From assembly GCA_949128115.1 (NCBI GenBank), contig OX421964.1, positions 51,686,601 through 51,750,600 of the forward strand: a stretch of 64,000 bases of DNA, given 5' to 3'. The position numbers were made by a program, and so were the translations under genes. The notes beneath the pieces were generated by a model that ran no database searches, was not told the origin of the DNA, and saw only the letters and a list, made by a program, of their open reading frames with translations. The DNA is from Anaspis maculata (taxonomy: Eukaryota; Arthropoda; Insecta; Coleoptera; Scraptiidae). Positions 21,991 through 34,987 of this stretch are shown here, piece after piece; the first letter of the stretch is position 1; each line of letters starts with the position of its first letter.

Positions 21991-24090
21991 ATAAAATATA
22001 AAATAAATAGTTATGAAAAAATCTTCGACTTATATTTTTGTAGTTAAGTATGAAGAGTCCAAGAGGGTGGTCCTTCGGACTTTTCTAGTTTCGTTATTTC
22101 AAACGACCTCAGTATACGTCTGGGTACTGGGTACTACATATTGGGTGTGTACTAGATTTTCATATACTATTATTAGTCCAGTCAAATTAAACAAAAATCT
22201 GGCCAAACCGGAAATAAATTCTTAAGTTGACGAAATTTGATGGATCGATGCAGAATTTAACGTAGAATAACATACTGAAATTCCTGATGATTCCAAGGCT
22301 TGGATTTTTTTTTAGAATCAATGAAAGAGCGCCATCCTTGAAAATTTTCGATTTTTTCTGAATAACTTGTGAACTATTACCTTTAGAACACTAAGACCTG
22401 CAAAGCAAATGTAGCCCGTTAAATTCTCAAGAGATCAGTGTTAAATTCATCACTTTGTGGTTAATAGTCTCTGAGATACAGCGTCTGCTAGAACTCAGTG
22501 AAAATGACTCTAAATTTATTTCCGGATTTTACGTAACAATTTGTATAATGTCAGTTCAGGGGCTGTAACGTGGACAGCAAATGTGCTGATTTCAGTGTGT
22601 TATACATTTTTGGAAAGCCAATTCAACATTCGGTATCACACTTTTGTCTAGAAGTCGCCAACTCCAAAATGGCACGTTTCCTCGACCTTTGCAATCTATA
22701 CTTGAAGTCCCGAAGAATCCTCAAAAATCGATGATTTTCAAACCATGCCATTTGCTTCTTTTTTCAAGTATAGAAAAACCATCTGTAGAGTATGTGAAGG
22801 ATTGAATACAAAAAAAATAACATGTTTCAGAATCTTTTTCCTAGTAATGGTTCCTGAGGTATATGGGTTGGAGGACTGAAACGACCTATTTGGAGAAAGA
22901 GGTGGGTAGTCTGGACACTAACTGCTGAATACTGTACGGACTAACTGCCACTTAGCAGACGTAGTGAACATACTTATGTACTCTCCACGTCTGCCAAGTG
23001 GCATCTTACACCTAAAATGCAAGGTCCGTACAGTATTCAGCAGTTAGTGTCCGAACTGCCAATTTTTTTTCCAAATAGGTCGTTTTAGTCCTTCAACCCA
23101 TATACCTCAGGAACCATTACTAGGAAAAAGATTCTGAAACATGTTATTTTTTTGGTATTCAATCCTTCACATACTCTCTAGATGGTTTTTCCATACTTTG
23201 AAAATGAAGCAAATGGCATGGTTTGAAAATCATCGATTTTTGAGGATTCTTCGGGACTTCAAGTATAGATTGCAAAGGTCGAGGAAAAGTGCCATTTTGG
23301 AGTTGGCGATTTCTAGACAAAAGTGTGATACCGAATGTTGAATTGGCTTTCCAAAAATGTAAAACACACTGAAATCCGCACATTTGCTGTCCACGTTACA
23401 GCCCCTGAACTGACACTATGCAAATTGTTACGTGAAATCCGGAAATAAATTTTGAGTCATTTTCACTGAGTTCTAGCAGATGCTGTATCTCAGGAACTAC
23501 TGACCACAAAAATGAATTTAACACTGATCTCTTGAGAATTTAACAGGCTACATTTGTTTTGCTGGTTTTTGTGTTGTAAAGGTGATAGTTTACGAGTTAT
23601 TCAGTAAAAATCGAAAATTTCCATGGATGGCGCTCTTTTATTGGTCCTAGAAAAAAAGCCAAGCCTTGGAATTTTTGGGAATTTCAGAATGTTATTCTAC
23701 GTTCAATTCTACATCGATCCACCAAATTTCGTCAACTTCCAAATTTATTTCCGGTTAAAACCTATTTTGACTGGACTATATAGAGGGTGAGTCATGAAGT
23801 AAAAAAAGAAAACAATTTCTCTAAATAATGATCGTTCGAAAAAAATCCTCAGCACAAAACCGTGTGATCTTCTGTTCTACATCGGCTGAAGGACCACCGA
23901 ATGGTTAGGAGGCATTTTTGAAGAAAAATAGCTTTCGAGGGCTCTGATCCACTCTGTATATAAAACAAATTCTATACACATCCAAGGGTTGATATTGCTT
24001 TTTCATAATCATGCCACCAACAGTTCATTAAATTCTTTTGAAATAACGAAATAAATGGGTTCGAAGGATCACCATCGCCCTATTATCCGA
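21991..24090. mobile_element. Outer shell around the 1.6-kb palindrome
   Basis: The phrase 'ggtccttcggac', followed by 'tcgttatttcaaa', near 22070-22110 is mirrored near 24035-24075. A gagggtgagtcatga block lies at about 23783. These resemble the gagtcat foldback at 12487-12963. The shell appears to have been split by insertion of the 22174-23778 element. Confidence 0.5.
22174..23778. mobile_element. 1.6-kb near-complete palindrome with TAGTCCAGT ends
   Basis: The ends tagtccagtcaaa and tttgactggacta are inverse. Mirrored sequence continues almost to the centre (near 22975), where the arms meet around 'gtacggac' and gtccgtac with a loop of roughly 60-100 bp. Landmarks are 'atcgatgattttcaaacc' and 'gttgaattggctttcc'-type phrases in both arms. 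The element at 31044-31603 has the same end sequence (tagtccagtaaaa). Sharing of TA at both ends would fit a TA target, as for Tc1/mariner elements, but no transposase is present. Confidence 0.78.
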
Positions 24091-25334
24091 TTATTCCCAT
24101 ATTTTAATAAAGGAGCAGCTGAGGCTATCAGTTTTTTTTACGAAAAAATAAGGTTGCTGCCCAAATTATATAAATATTGCGTTGCGCTAGTTCAGCCATT
24201 GATTCATCCGTCTGTTCAAAAGGAACAAAAGGATTCAGAATTCTTTTCCGAAGTCCAGTTTTGCATGTTGGAAAAAATTTACATACAAGCTGCGAGTTGG
24301 CCCACGAAAACTCGCCCCTTATCTCATAAATCCATGTATAAGTAATGCCGACAGTCGGATACCGGAAACGATGTCATCAATTCAGCACACACAGAAAGTT
24401 TGAGTGATTAATCCTTCAAAATAATACCGAATTCGTGTTCAAATTTCCGTACCAAGAAAATCAATTACTTAGGATCAAACGAAATTTCACTAAAGTTGGG
24501 TTTAAGTTAGGTTAAGTCAGCTTGCTTTAGACGTGATTTTAATTTTAGTCGTGAGAGTAGTACTCAGACTCACGAAATTTCACTAAAGTTGTGTTTGAGT
24601 TTGATTTAATCAGCTTGTTTAAAGGGTGATTTTAATTTCAGTCGTAAGAGTGCTCAGACTAGGAGGGGGTTGGAACACCACGCATTTATAAAATAAAATA
24701 AGATTTATTGAAAAACGGTAGTTTAGTAGCGTAGTAGTGGGATGGCAATGTTTCATTTTGCGAAATAGGGAGGTGCCTTGTGACTTCGTTTCAGTGGAAC
24801 ATTTGAGAGGATATTACAATAGAGCATCGGCCAGGAACTGGAGAGCCCGGAGGGAAAACGCAATGCTATATTATAGAGCACAAGTAGAGAAAATGATTTA
24901 GCTTTATGGAAGTTTCCTCTGTATCTAGTGTAGTATCGCAATCCAAACCCAAACAGGGACATTTTAATGGTGATATACTACTGAAGCAGCACCGCAGCAA
25001 AAGGAATTTGTACTTTATTTGGCCGTTTCATATTAAACTGATCAACAAAATAAACGTTACATGGCTAATTTTGCCCTAACTTTGTAATGAGTTTGGATTG
25101 CTGAGTACAATTATTCCAGATCTGTATGGACCGTTCGGTAAATGTTTGGCTCGGTAGTCTGGTCCCTAATCTAGCCAAGGAGATTAATCTAGCGGTCAGT
25201 GTTTGTTACTGATTGTTCTGGCTTTCAAAACAGTGGTTAAGTACAAGCATTTTTAGATGCACATGAACGATGATTCTCTCTCCGAAAGTATGCAGTTTTA
25301 TTTTGGTTCCTTCAACAACAATTAGTGCGAGGAA
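24091..25334. other. Unrecognised sequence with minor repeats
   Basis: A short direct repeat occurs at about 24485-24660 ('gaaatttcactaaagttg', then 'ttttaatttcagtcgtaag', twice). The plus-strand frame near 24760-24900 and the 96-codon frame at 24055-24345 resemble no family I know. No RNA gene seen. Confidence 0.35.
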
Positions 25335-25911
25335 TAACGTATGGTCCGAAAGTTTTGGGAAATTGTTCAAAGCTTATAACTTTTTCTGAATAGTCTTTAT
25401 TTTTCAACTTGATATCGCAAAAATTACCATCATATATAACAATAACAAATTCATATTCAGCATATTGAGAATGGACCATTATCTTCGATGGGTCTCAATT
25501 TTCTTCTGCCATGTTCCATGATTTTCTGTATCAATTTCTCAAATGTGAAATTCTCTAATGTTACTGAAAAATGCGACGCCATAATTGGTCTTCATTTGCA
25601 GCTTCCCATCCCTTGTCGTATACTATCCGGCTCAATACTTACCAAAAATCTTCTATTGGTCGAGCTTGCGGTACATTGGGAGGCAGGAGCTCAGAGAAAT
25701 TAATCCTGCTGTTGTCCAGAGAATGATCGAACATAGCAGAAGAAAATCGAGAGCCATCAAAGATAATGACCCATCTTCAATATGTTGAATATGAATTTGG
25801 TATTGTTGAAGATGATGCTAGTTTTTGAAATATTGAGCTACAAAATTAAAATTATCCAAAAAAAGTTATTAGCTTTTAAAAAAATTCCCAAAACTTTCGG
25901 ACCATACGTTA
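25335..25911. mobile_element. Palindromic-ended element TAACGTATGG, copy 1
   Basis: The ends taacgtatggtccgaaagtt and its inverse bound 577 bp. The arms also mirror 'ttgggaaattgtt' and 'gatattgcaaaa'-like phrases. The same 7 bases, cgaggaa, flank both sides (25328-25334 and 25912-25918), a likely target-site duplication. A second copy at 38970-39941 has the same interior plus an insertion. Internal frames (25488-25788) are short and unrecognised. Confidence 0.75.
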
Positions 25912-25918
25912 CGAGGAA

Positions 25919-26440
25919 CGTTTACGAGGAAGAAACGTTTTAAAGTGTTCAGAATACCTAACTGGTTCGTTTCGAAGTTGATTTTCATTCAATCCTCTAA
26001 AGCCGGATTTTTGTAGCGTTCAAGTTTCGGGTCACTTTAAATGCAATCCTGTATTTTGAATGTTTGTCTTGTCTTCAACGTAAGGCTTAGAGTTTGAAAA
26101 TTGGTTCACGAGTAAGAAAAATCGTCATGTTTGTCGCGAGACCTCTTATTGTAGCATCCTCCCTGCAAACCTCATTGAAGATAATTTTGATATTCTATGT
26201 AAAAATTGCCTTGATACTGTAATATTAGTTTTGTACCTACTTTGATTTGTTTCAATTCAACATTATTTATTAGTTTGAATGTAGAACTATAACATTTTGG
26301 TAAAAAATAAAAACCCAAAACTCTCATAAAGAACCAATATTTTATTTTTAGACGGAACTACGGTCTGCCCAGTGTACCCGTTGTAACAACGCGCGCGTAC
26401 CGCTGAGATAATACAGAGAGAATTTCTATAGAAGAAGCGG
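25919..26440. other. Unrecognised intergenic sequence
   Basis: AT-rich. A run near 26150-26420 precedes the LINE remnant and may include part of it ('gtaacaacgcgcgcgtaccgc'). No independent feature is supported. Confidence 0.3.
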
Positions 26441-26449
26441 TTAATCGAG

Positions 26450-26912
26450 CGAAGAGGTCAGAAAAAGAAGAGAGAGTGGAGGATGGATGGCAGAGGAACT
26501 GTGAATAAGAGATAGAGATGTGGAAAGCCAGGAAAGAAGAGAACGAATAAGAGATTCAAGATATAATAAATCATACGATAAGTTAGTAATAGTATATAAC
26601 AGTAGAAGAACCAAAGTACTTCAAGAGAGAAAACATGAAGGAAAGAAACATGATAGCGAGATTCAGATGCTGAAATGAGGAGAGGGATAATAAATACTGG
26701 ATGGAGGAAACGGAAAGAACATGCAGAATGTGTGGAAATAAGAGAGAGACAATGGAGCACATGTTGGAGGAATGCACAGAAATGCGGAGAAAGTTAAGAA
26801 GGAATGATGAACATACTGAAAGAAGACGGAAGAGGGTTGCTTATTTATTTAATAATGTGTGTCGACGGTCGAGACCTGTCAGACGGTATGGTCAATAAAG
26901 CTTACTACTACT
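26450..26912 (+). pseudogene. Decayed LINE tail with zinc-knuckle
   Basis: The frame around 26701-26898 encodes RTCRMCGNKRETMEHMLEEC, the C-x2-C...H...C knuckle that follows the reverse transcriptase in many non-LTR elements. Upstream the same frame can be followed back to about 26610 but has stop codons, so the copy is dead. The 3' end has aataaag and a TACTACTA simple-repeat tail (26893-26912). It is a different family from the remnants at 7660 and 54339. Confidence 0.6.
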
Positions 26913-27699
26913 AAGTTCTAGTACTAGAGCAAGTACCTATCTTATGATGACCGAAATTTTGTCCCTCGAAATGTCAGGATTTGTGTCAGGTCGAGAATTT
27001 CTGGCGCTACCATCGTACCTCACTCCTACCTATACTTAACACAACAATATTTACCCCAGATACGACCCTTCCTCCATCGTCCCGCGTTCGTGATAATGAG
27101 CAACGTGTATAACCTCGAGCTCTGGTATCTATAGGTACTCAAATTTAGAGATAGGTAACGAAGTTTCGGTGGGTGCCCGTGCACCGGCACCGAAATAATC
27201 AGAATCAGGGCCAGGGCTAAATAATACTGGAGTGCTCGATATTATCGCGCTGCTCGCGGCGAAGGCCAAGGTTTTCCGAGCTAGCGTGTCCTATTTTCTG
27301 GGCCGGGGCCGGCAAATTAGGTCCTGGCCCACCTCGGCACCGGGCGAGGACAGCGGCTAGGTCACGTCCGATTTTGAAGGTCCCGTTCAAGGTAGCCCCC
27401 GAAACCCGGCGATGATGATAACGAATAAGGACGTGCGGTGGTGCGTTTGCGTATCACCATCCCAAATATTATCTCGTCGAATTTTCACTCCATATCGTTT
27501 CATCCTGCCGGCTTGGAAGATTGCGATTTCACAACGATATGAATTCGTATTTCAATATCAGCTTACTACAGTTTAAAATACAACGTTATACCGAGTGGTC
27601 TTTTTTTAAATCATAAACCGGGTGTTATTTTTTTAATTATGAATTGCAGTTAGCTGTGACAGTAAAAAGTCTAAAAACGCAAGTCCGCGACTTGATTCA
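26913..27699. other. Intergenic sequence with a GC-rich island
   Basis: The section 27170-27420 is clearly richer in G and C than its neighbours (for example ggccggggccggc). It holds no long ORF. It could be a regulatory or 5' UTR island, but no promoter element or exon is certain. The stretch 27600-27720 is the inverse of sequence at 43200-43300 ('aattgcagttagct', 'cgcgacttga'). Confidence 0.35.
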
Positions 27700-28587
27700 A
27701 ATGCGCTTTTGAGTAGTTTTGAGGCGGTTTTCGATAAAAAAGAAATGTTCCAATTCAAAAGTGAACCCGATATTCGTGTTCAGGAGGTCGAAATCAGTTG
27801 GAGAACATTTTTTTATATAAGTAGCAGAATGACGCTTATGTGGCCGGTTTGTCTGTCTGTCTGTCTGTCTATCTGTCTGTCCGAGTCCGTGCAGAAATTA
27901 AGACGCTGTACTCCTTCTCGAGAATTGAAACAAGAGTCTTGGAACTTTTTTCCGATTAATAGCTGATGTCCCCAAGGGTGGCCAATGGGCACTATTTTTG
28001 TTATCCATACATCGTTATCATTATTCTCAAAAAACAGAGATTCCTGTGCACTTCGATGAAGTTGAACTTCTCCTCGGGAAATAAAGCTACAGCCCTTGAA
28101 GATTGAACTTTATCCGGTGGATAGCTTAGGTCCTCAAGGACCAAATAGGCAGGTTGGCTTTCATAATTCGGCCGCCATCTTGGCTGCCATATTGAAATTT
28201 CTTATTAGTGGAACGATTGTCATGAAACTTGAAACTTACCCTTGTCTAGTACGATCATTCTTATTTTCAAGCCAAATTTCATGATTGTCCCACCATCTTG
28301 GCCGCCATATTGAAATCTCTTATAAGTGGAAGGATTTTCATGAAACTTGAGAGTTACGCTTGTCTCGTACGATCATTCCTATTTTCAAGCTGAGTTTCAT
28401 AATTCTGCCGCCATCTTGTTATGGAAATACATCCCTACATGTACGGGAATATATTTAGAGAACAATTTGAACTTCCTTCTGACAAAAACTCCACCTCGAT
28501 ACGACCTTCGAGTCAATTGTTATGAATTTCTGAAAACGACCGCAAAACTACGGCTCGGCGCATATATGACGCTTATGTGGCCGGTTC

Positions 28588-28626
<39 letters not shown>

Positions 28627-29400
28627 CGTGTAGAAACTAGGATGATGTAGTCCTTCTCGAGAATTGAAGCAAGAGCCTTGGAACTTTTTTCGATGGATAG
28701 CTGATGTCCCCCAAGGGTGGCCAATGGGCACTATTTTTGTTATCCATACATCGTTATCATTATTATCAAAAAACAGAGATCTTCTGTGCACTTCGAAGAA
28801 GTTGAACTTCTCTTCGGGAAATAAAGCTACAGCCCTTAAAAATTGAACTTCATCCGATAGATAGCTTAGGTCCTCAAGGACCAAATAGGCAGATTGCCTT
28901 TCATAATTCCACCGCCATCTTGGCTGCCATATTGAAATTTCTTATTAGTGTAACGATTTTCATGAAACTTGGAGCTGACCTTTGTCTCGTATGATCATTT
29001 TCATTTTCAAGCCAAATTTCATGATTCCGCCACCATCTTCGCCGCCATGTTGAAATCTCTTATAAGTGAAAGGATTTTCATGAAACTTGGAAGTTACCCT
29101 TGTCTCGGATGATCATTCTTATTTTCAAGCTGTGTTTCATGATTTCGCCGCCATCTTGGCATCTCTTATTAGTGGAACAATTTTCATGAAACTTGGAACT
29201 CACTCTTGTCTAGTACGATCATTCTGATTTTCAAGCCGAATTTTATTATTCTGCCGAAATTTTGGCCGCCATATTGAAATTGTTTGCCCAAATGACGGTA
29301 GAGTAGAACCCTAGTTACTTAACATCTTGCGTTCACTAATCCTTCAAAAAAGGAAGTGCGCTACTGAGCCTCATGCCTATGAGGCATATTCGCTTGTTTT
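27700..29400 (+). mobile_element. HINE/DINE-1-like elements, two copies in series (inverted to 2.2-3.1 kb)
   Basis: Plus-strand order is: leading block from about 27725, (GTCT)n at 27846-27882, conserved block with 'tggccaatgggcac', ~118-bp tandem units (28150-28420), a fragment of the 390-bp monomer (28430-28570), a second (GTCT)n at 28587-28626, the conserved block again, more tandem units (28900-29290), and the terminal hairpin at 29368-29385 (gcctcat/atgaggc stem), preceded by agtgcgctactgag. So one element seems to have been inserted into, or fused with, another. Frames inside are low-complexity repeat translations (VCLSVCLS). Non-autonomous. Confidence 0.62.
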
Positions 29401-31043
29401 GTTTGAGGAACATCAAGCATCAAGCAAACTGTAAACTAACCTGGAGGTTGTTTACGGTAGAATCTTAGGGACATCAGAAGTGTGTGTTAAAATTCCAATA
29501 ATAACCACAAATCTATAGCTGCAGTTTCATTCACTTGCCTAATTTACTCTAGGAAACAAGTGAAGCCCTAAAAAAAATAACCTGAGATGATTTCACAAAA
29601 TGAACTGAGGTGATGTGAACTGAGCACATGCCGTTATGCAGGATGTTAGGTTCTGGTTTTTACAAACTCAACAGATGATTCCCCAATAAAAATGAATACA
29701 AAAAATGAAAACTCATGCATGATGGTCCTGAAATGTACCATTTTTGAATCACCTTGTGAATTGCCTAGGTTGTTGAACATTAATGAAACTCGTGTCGATT
29801 AAATAAATATACTTGTACCCACCATCGATCAATCATGTCTAATATGGTTCACTTGCTCACCTACTTACACCTCATGTGTCGAGTGGGATGGGGGTGTAAA
29901 TAAGGATAGTTCGTCAACATTCTTAACCTCGCTTCGGTCCCAACATTCGTCATTCACCGCACGTTCTAGAATTAATTCGAATAGTTAGGTAGATAATTTT
30001 CATGTATTCTAGACCCCCAGAGTAATCCTGGAGCCAAACAAAGAGAAAGCGGAAAACAGCTCGGGAAATAGTGAAACAAAAGGCATTAGTAGCTGGCTTG
30101 CTGGCTTCAATAGAACGCTAATACCAGTAATTCACTTTACATTTTCAGCTCAAGTGAACAAATGGAAACGATATTTTACGCAAACGACATTTAAAAAAAA
30201 CTTTTCTGTTTCGCCTGCCGCCTGTTAATGGCATTCCAGCTTGAACTAGAAGCAGTATCGGGATAATGGGGTGGTGTTGCTTCCAAAATGAGCGTGCAGG
30301 AACTCCATAAATCAACTGAAGCCGCACACAGTCGCCTCAAAACGCATTAAAATTGCATAAACGTTAAGATTAAAGATTATCTCAAAGATATAACACTATA
30401 CATCAATCTTGATTTAATTACGTTAAAATTTGGAATGATATCTGCATACGATCTAACATAATTAAAATAGTGTATGCCATAGCCATAAGCAACCCCCCAT
30501 CTGGGATAGCACGTGTCTATAGTACCTACTTGTTATTATGTGTGCCACTGGGTGTCGCAGGACTCGTAGGGGGATGGGGATGGATGGATAACTGAAGTGA
30601 CGTAGTGCAATAATAATGAAGGGTCGTAGGACTTGTAGGTTGGCGATGAATGAAACAGCGACCTTCGTCAGGGTCGCATTTCGGTTTTGGATATTATTCG
30701 ATTCCCTTAGGAATCACCCATCCCCCGCACCATTCCGTTTTATTTAGACAAGTGTGTTGTAGCCTCTGAAGAGATGGATCGTGAACGTATAATAACTGTT
30801 TTATACTGAAGGAGGCAAAAATAACATTTCAAAATCAATATAGGAGAGTGTGCCAGAGCTGAAGTGAAATGCCCAAGCAAGTTTGGCTTAGAAAGCACTT
30901 GGTTAAGGGTAAAGGGTAGTCTGTGGAAACTATCAAAAACAAAGTCTGCACGAAAGCATCGGCATAATTGACGCCGATTTCTTTGCTACAGTTTCGGAAT
31001 TCTTAGTATTCTAGTACTGAACAAGTTAGTGAAGAACACCTTT
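29401..31043. other. Unrecognised, largely non-repetitive sequence
   Basis: No exon or RNA gene could be identified on either strand. No palindrome of note was seen. It may be single-copy intron or intergenic DNA. Confidence 0.35.
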
Positions 31044-31603
31044 TAGTCCAGTAAAATGAGGCGATTTTTATGCCAAAGTTGGAACTAATTAGCGGCAGGA
31101 TTAAAAAAAATGGCGATGTAGAGAATAAAAAACTGAATAAGAAAAACCAAAGTTTCATTTCCAGTCATCCCAGGTACCATGAAACAAATGGATAAGATGG
31201 AAAAATATGCGCTGCGGTCTTTTTTCTGAAACGGTGAGAGGAGATGTGTGAAAACTGTCAGGGACAAAGTTGTAGGGAATTCAATAATCTACAAAAAAAG
31301 TCCCGGGGAGCATATGTCTAACTTCTTCAGTTCAGCCGTTAATCGCAGTCAAAGTTGCGCGCCGGTCTAGTGAAGTGGAAAAACTATCTGCGTGACCTTC
31401 CTTCTTGAATGCTGCGAGAACGATAAGAGATATACGAAAAATGTGAGCGACAAAGTTGTGGAGAATTGAATGTTCCACTAGAAAAACTGGACTGGACATG
31501 GAACTTTGGTTTTTCTTATTCAGTTTTTTATTCTCTACATCGCCATATTTTTTTCATCGTGGCCCTAATTTGTTCCAAGTTAAATCCTTATTTTACTGGA
31601 CTA
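31044..31603. mobile_element. TAGTCCAGT element, 0.56 kb
   Basis: The ends tagtccagtaaaa and ttttactggacta are inverse. The arms mirror 'tggcgatgtagagaat' and 'aagaaaaaccaaagtt' (31044-31160 with 31500-31603). It shares its terminus with the palindrome at 22174-23778, so the two are members of one family with different interiors. Non-coding. Confidence 0.75.
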
Positions 31604-33815
31604 TTTTTTTAGATTATTTTGAATGAAAATAAATTCAGAACCAGTCGGGGTTCACCTATACACTGGTATGGTAACCCGACCTTTTGTTTCCATCAATTAT
31701 GTGGAAGAAAAACCATTTCAAGGTCCTATAGTCCTATTCAAACATTATAAAATAACGAAAACTATTTTAATCCTGCGGTGTTTACCGTAACATCTATTAT
31801 CTCAACATTTATTTGTATGTACTTAGCGATCTGTGCAGAATCCAAATGAAATCACACATCGGTTGAAAGTCTAGCTGCAGGAGTGCGTGTATTTTTAGCC
31901 AAGCTTTATTATCTCCAGCCATTTAAAAATTTGATTGGATTGGAATCATTTTTGACCAACCACCAACCATTCTGCCGTGTAATTATCATATCATTTTGGG
32001 GGCAAATGGTTCGATGGAGTTTACGGGAAAGAAAGCACACAAAGGGGAGCCATATACATACATACATAATGAATATAGGAATAATTACTACACTGACCTT
32101 TGGTTCAATGCCTGTCGGGGATGAAAAGGAGGGAAAGACGTCGGCGTTATGCTGTTGTTGATGAAAGTTTCGTTCAAATCTGATGTGGTAAAGTTCGCCT
32201 CCAAAATTGCTATTATGGAGCTCAGATGGCGACAGGTCAGGAGGAGCTGGCAGCTTTCACAACCGCTGGTGATGACAGTTTCTGAAATTTGAATCAATAA
32301 TTTCACATTTTAGTATTTCTGTGTTTAAAAATAGTAAATAAACTCCAAATTTCGAAGCGGGTTGTGGTTTTGGCTTGCTTTTCGGTCTAATCGTGTTGAA
32401 ATAGGGTACCGATTTAGAGTATGAGGCGGTTTCAATCCAACCATAGAGATCTGCTCTCCCAATACTTAATCGTCCTGATGTCTTATTATCAGCACTTGAC
32501 TCGACATTTTGCTCCAAAACGCGGGAACAGGAACAAAATACATAATAATATTGTACCTACCTGTTCTTTTCCTTTAAATTTTGAACTTCTGATAATTTCA
32601 TGTTTTCATACGAATCGAGATTTTCTATGCCTGAATGATTTAGCACAAAGCGAAAGAATTGTGGCTGGTCAAAGCGCTAAAAAAAGTCTTTTTTATTCTT
32701 GTTATCCTAATTGATTTCTAAAAAAAATATCAAAAATCAAGAAAAAAGAAAAAATATTTCAAAAACAAAAATTTAAACGTCGCAAGAACTATCTCTCCCT
32801 CCTTCTATTTCATTTTTATTTCATTTGAAAATTAGACCACTGGACGGGGAAGGAACAAACATGTTTTTGAGCTTTTTACCCGCTATATTTCAAGTGCAAA
32901 GTTATACCGAGCATATCGACCGGAAAACGTGTGAATCACGCCTTAAAATGCGAATTAATTAAATTTATTGCACAAACGCGGTCACCTATTGTATATTTCC
33001 AACCTTGGATTAAGCTCCTTCTTTGTGTAATGGTCCAATTCTATAACCACCCTCCCAGTCCCCTGTTCAGCTTATATTCAAACGGCGATAATGCAATAAA
33101 TTTAACTTCGTCGCTTCAATAACAACCACAACGATGATCAATGTCGTGTATAGCATACAATCCACACAAGCCTATTTTATAAGCCTGCCAATCATAATTT
33201 AATCCCATGGAAAGTTTAACGACAGAATTCGATACGGGAAATTTGCCATGTTATAGTGCATAGTGCACATTTGCACTAGTCTGTGACTGTGACTATGTGG
33301 CCGTCACTCTTTATGCCCGATTGCACAAACGTGGTATCAAATGTTTAAAAGTGATATAAAATGCATATCCGATTCTTCAAGGAAAGGACATGATGGAAAT
33401 ACAAAATATAGCTCCATATGATTATTTGTGCACCGAAACCAACTTGGGGTAATACGCACTTTCGCTTATTTTTTAGTACAAAAAAGAAAGATCTAACATC
33501 GGGTGAAATGTGTTCTACAACGCTTGGTCATTATTTTATATTGACAGCATGTTCTTCCCTTGAAATAACTGAGTTTGCATTTTATCTCACATTGAAAATT
33601 TGATTTCTTGTTTAGTGCCGGACTAAAATTTGATACCACCTTCCACCGTTGTGGAATCGGGCATTATTGTTCGTTAGGTTAAACTAGTTCAGCTCACCAC
33701 CTCGTAGTGTGTTCAATCAAAAGCCTCAAAACTTGAATTGCTGCAAAAAGTTATGTAACGAACGTTCAAATGAATTCGACGTCAAAGTAAAGCCGGGTCC
33801 AAACTAACTGGCATG
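31604..33815. other. Unrecognised, largely non-repetitive sequence
   Basis: No feature is recognised. The minus-strand frame at 32257-32517 (86 codons, starting MEQNVESSADNKTSG) has a more protein-like composition than most but no domain I know and no splice sites that decide it. The left copy (ctggcatg, 33808-33815) of the hAT target site lies at the right end. Confidence 0.35.
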
Positions 33816-34796
33816 CAGAGCTGGGCAAAATACTTTTGGAAAGTATTTGAATACTAAATACTTTTTATTTCCTGGTCAAAATAATGTTTAAATTATAAAT
33901 AATATTTTTAAAGTTGCAGTTGTAAATATTTAAATATTTTCGTTATTTAAATACTTCTTTTATTTAAATAATGAGAAAGTATTTAAATAATTTAAAAGTA
34001 TTTATCTCTCGAGTATTAAAATACTTTCAAAGTATTTGACTACTGCACATGTATTTAAATACTTCGAAAGTATTTCAATATTGGAAGTTAAATAGGTACT
34101 TTGGTTTATTTGAATACATTTGAAATTATTCAAGGACTTCCTTGCTTGACCCAAAAAAATGCGAAAGGAAAATCGCCCATTATTTCGTAACCATTCAACA
34201 GAAAAAATCGTGGAAGGTGGATGAATAGTGGCTTCCACAGCCATGAACTTGACAGTTTTCTTTCTAGTTTAGTATTTATTGGCACAGTTCCGGCTATGAG
34301 GCCGAATATTTCGTTGTATGAACGATACATCGTTGAGCAATTCTTATCATTTCCGATTTCAAGCTGTGGTCGGTGCAGTCACCCTGATGTAGATGGCTTC
34401 CCGCTTTTACTTTGATGTGTGAATTTCAGGCACGTTTCAAGTCATCGGTATCAATCTTTGTGAATCGTGTTGTTGAATCACTCCCTCATGTCTGCTTCCT
34501 CACCAGTTATAGCCTATTGTGATAGTAGTGAAAACTTGAGTGGCTGTATTTACCGCGTCAGAAAGGACCAAATTGAAGTTTGATATGTTCAGACTTAAGA
34601 TAATCAAGCTCAAGATAAGTGAACAAGCAAGTGTGAGCGCGTCATCTGTTAAATACTAGCAGTAATCCACTGGTAAGATCACTGTAGAGTGTATGACGGA
34701 ATTAATTACTAACTTAAAAAGGTAATTTATTTACCAGATTTGAATTCTCTTGGTAGCGTCATCTACCGGATAACAGCGACAGATCAGAAAATATTT

Positions 34797-34969
34797 GAGA
34801 GTGAGTCATTCACATCCACAGTGAGTGTTTGTGAGTAAGTGGACATTTGAAGCGTGGATAACTGAGACTGACTCATACTTCCCATCCTAGTTCCACGTTC
34901 TTCGCCGCAACGCTCCAAGTGTTCACTTACTCACTCACACCCACTGTGGATGTGAATGACTCACTCTCA
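34797..34969. mobile_element. MITE within the hAT-like element
   Basis: The ends gagagtgagtcattcacatc and the inverse are near-perfect. The arms include 'ccacagtgagtgt' and 'gagtaagtg'. The loop is about 60 bp. It is short and non-coding. Confidence 0.75.
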
Positions 34970-34987
34970 ATTATTTCGATCCAATAG

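Noticed and set aside
26458..26777. Hydrophobic minus-strand frames of 100 and 64 codons
   Set aside because: They are antisense to a purine-rich LINE remnant, which makes the complement read as Leu/Ser/Phe.
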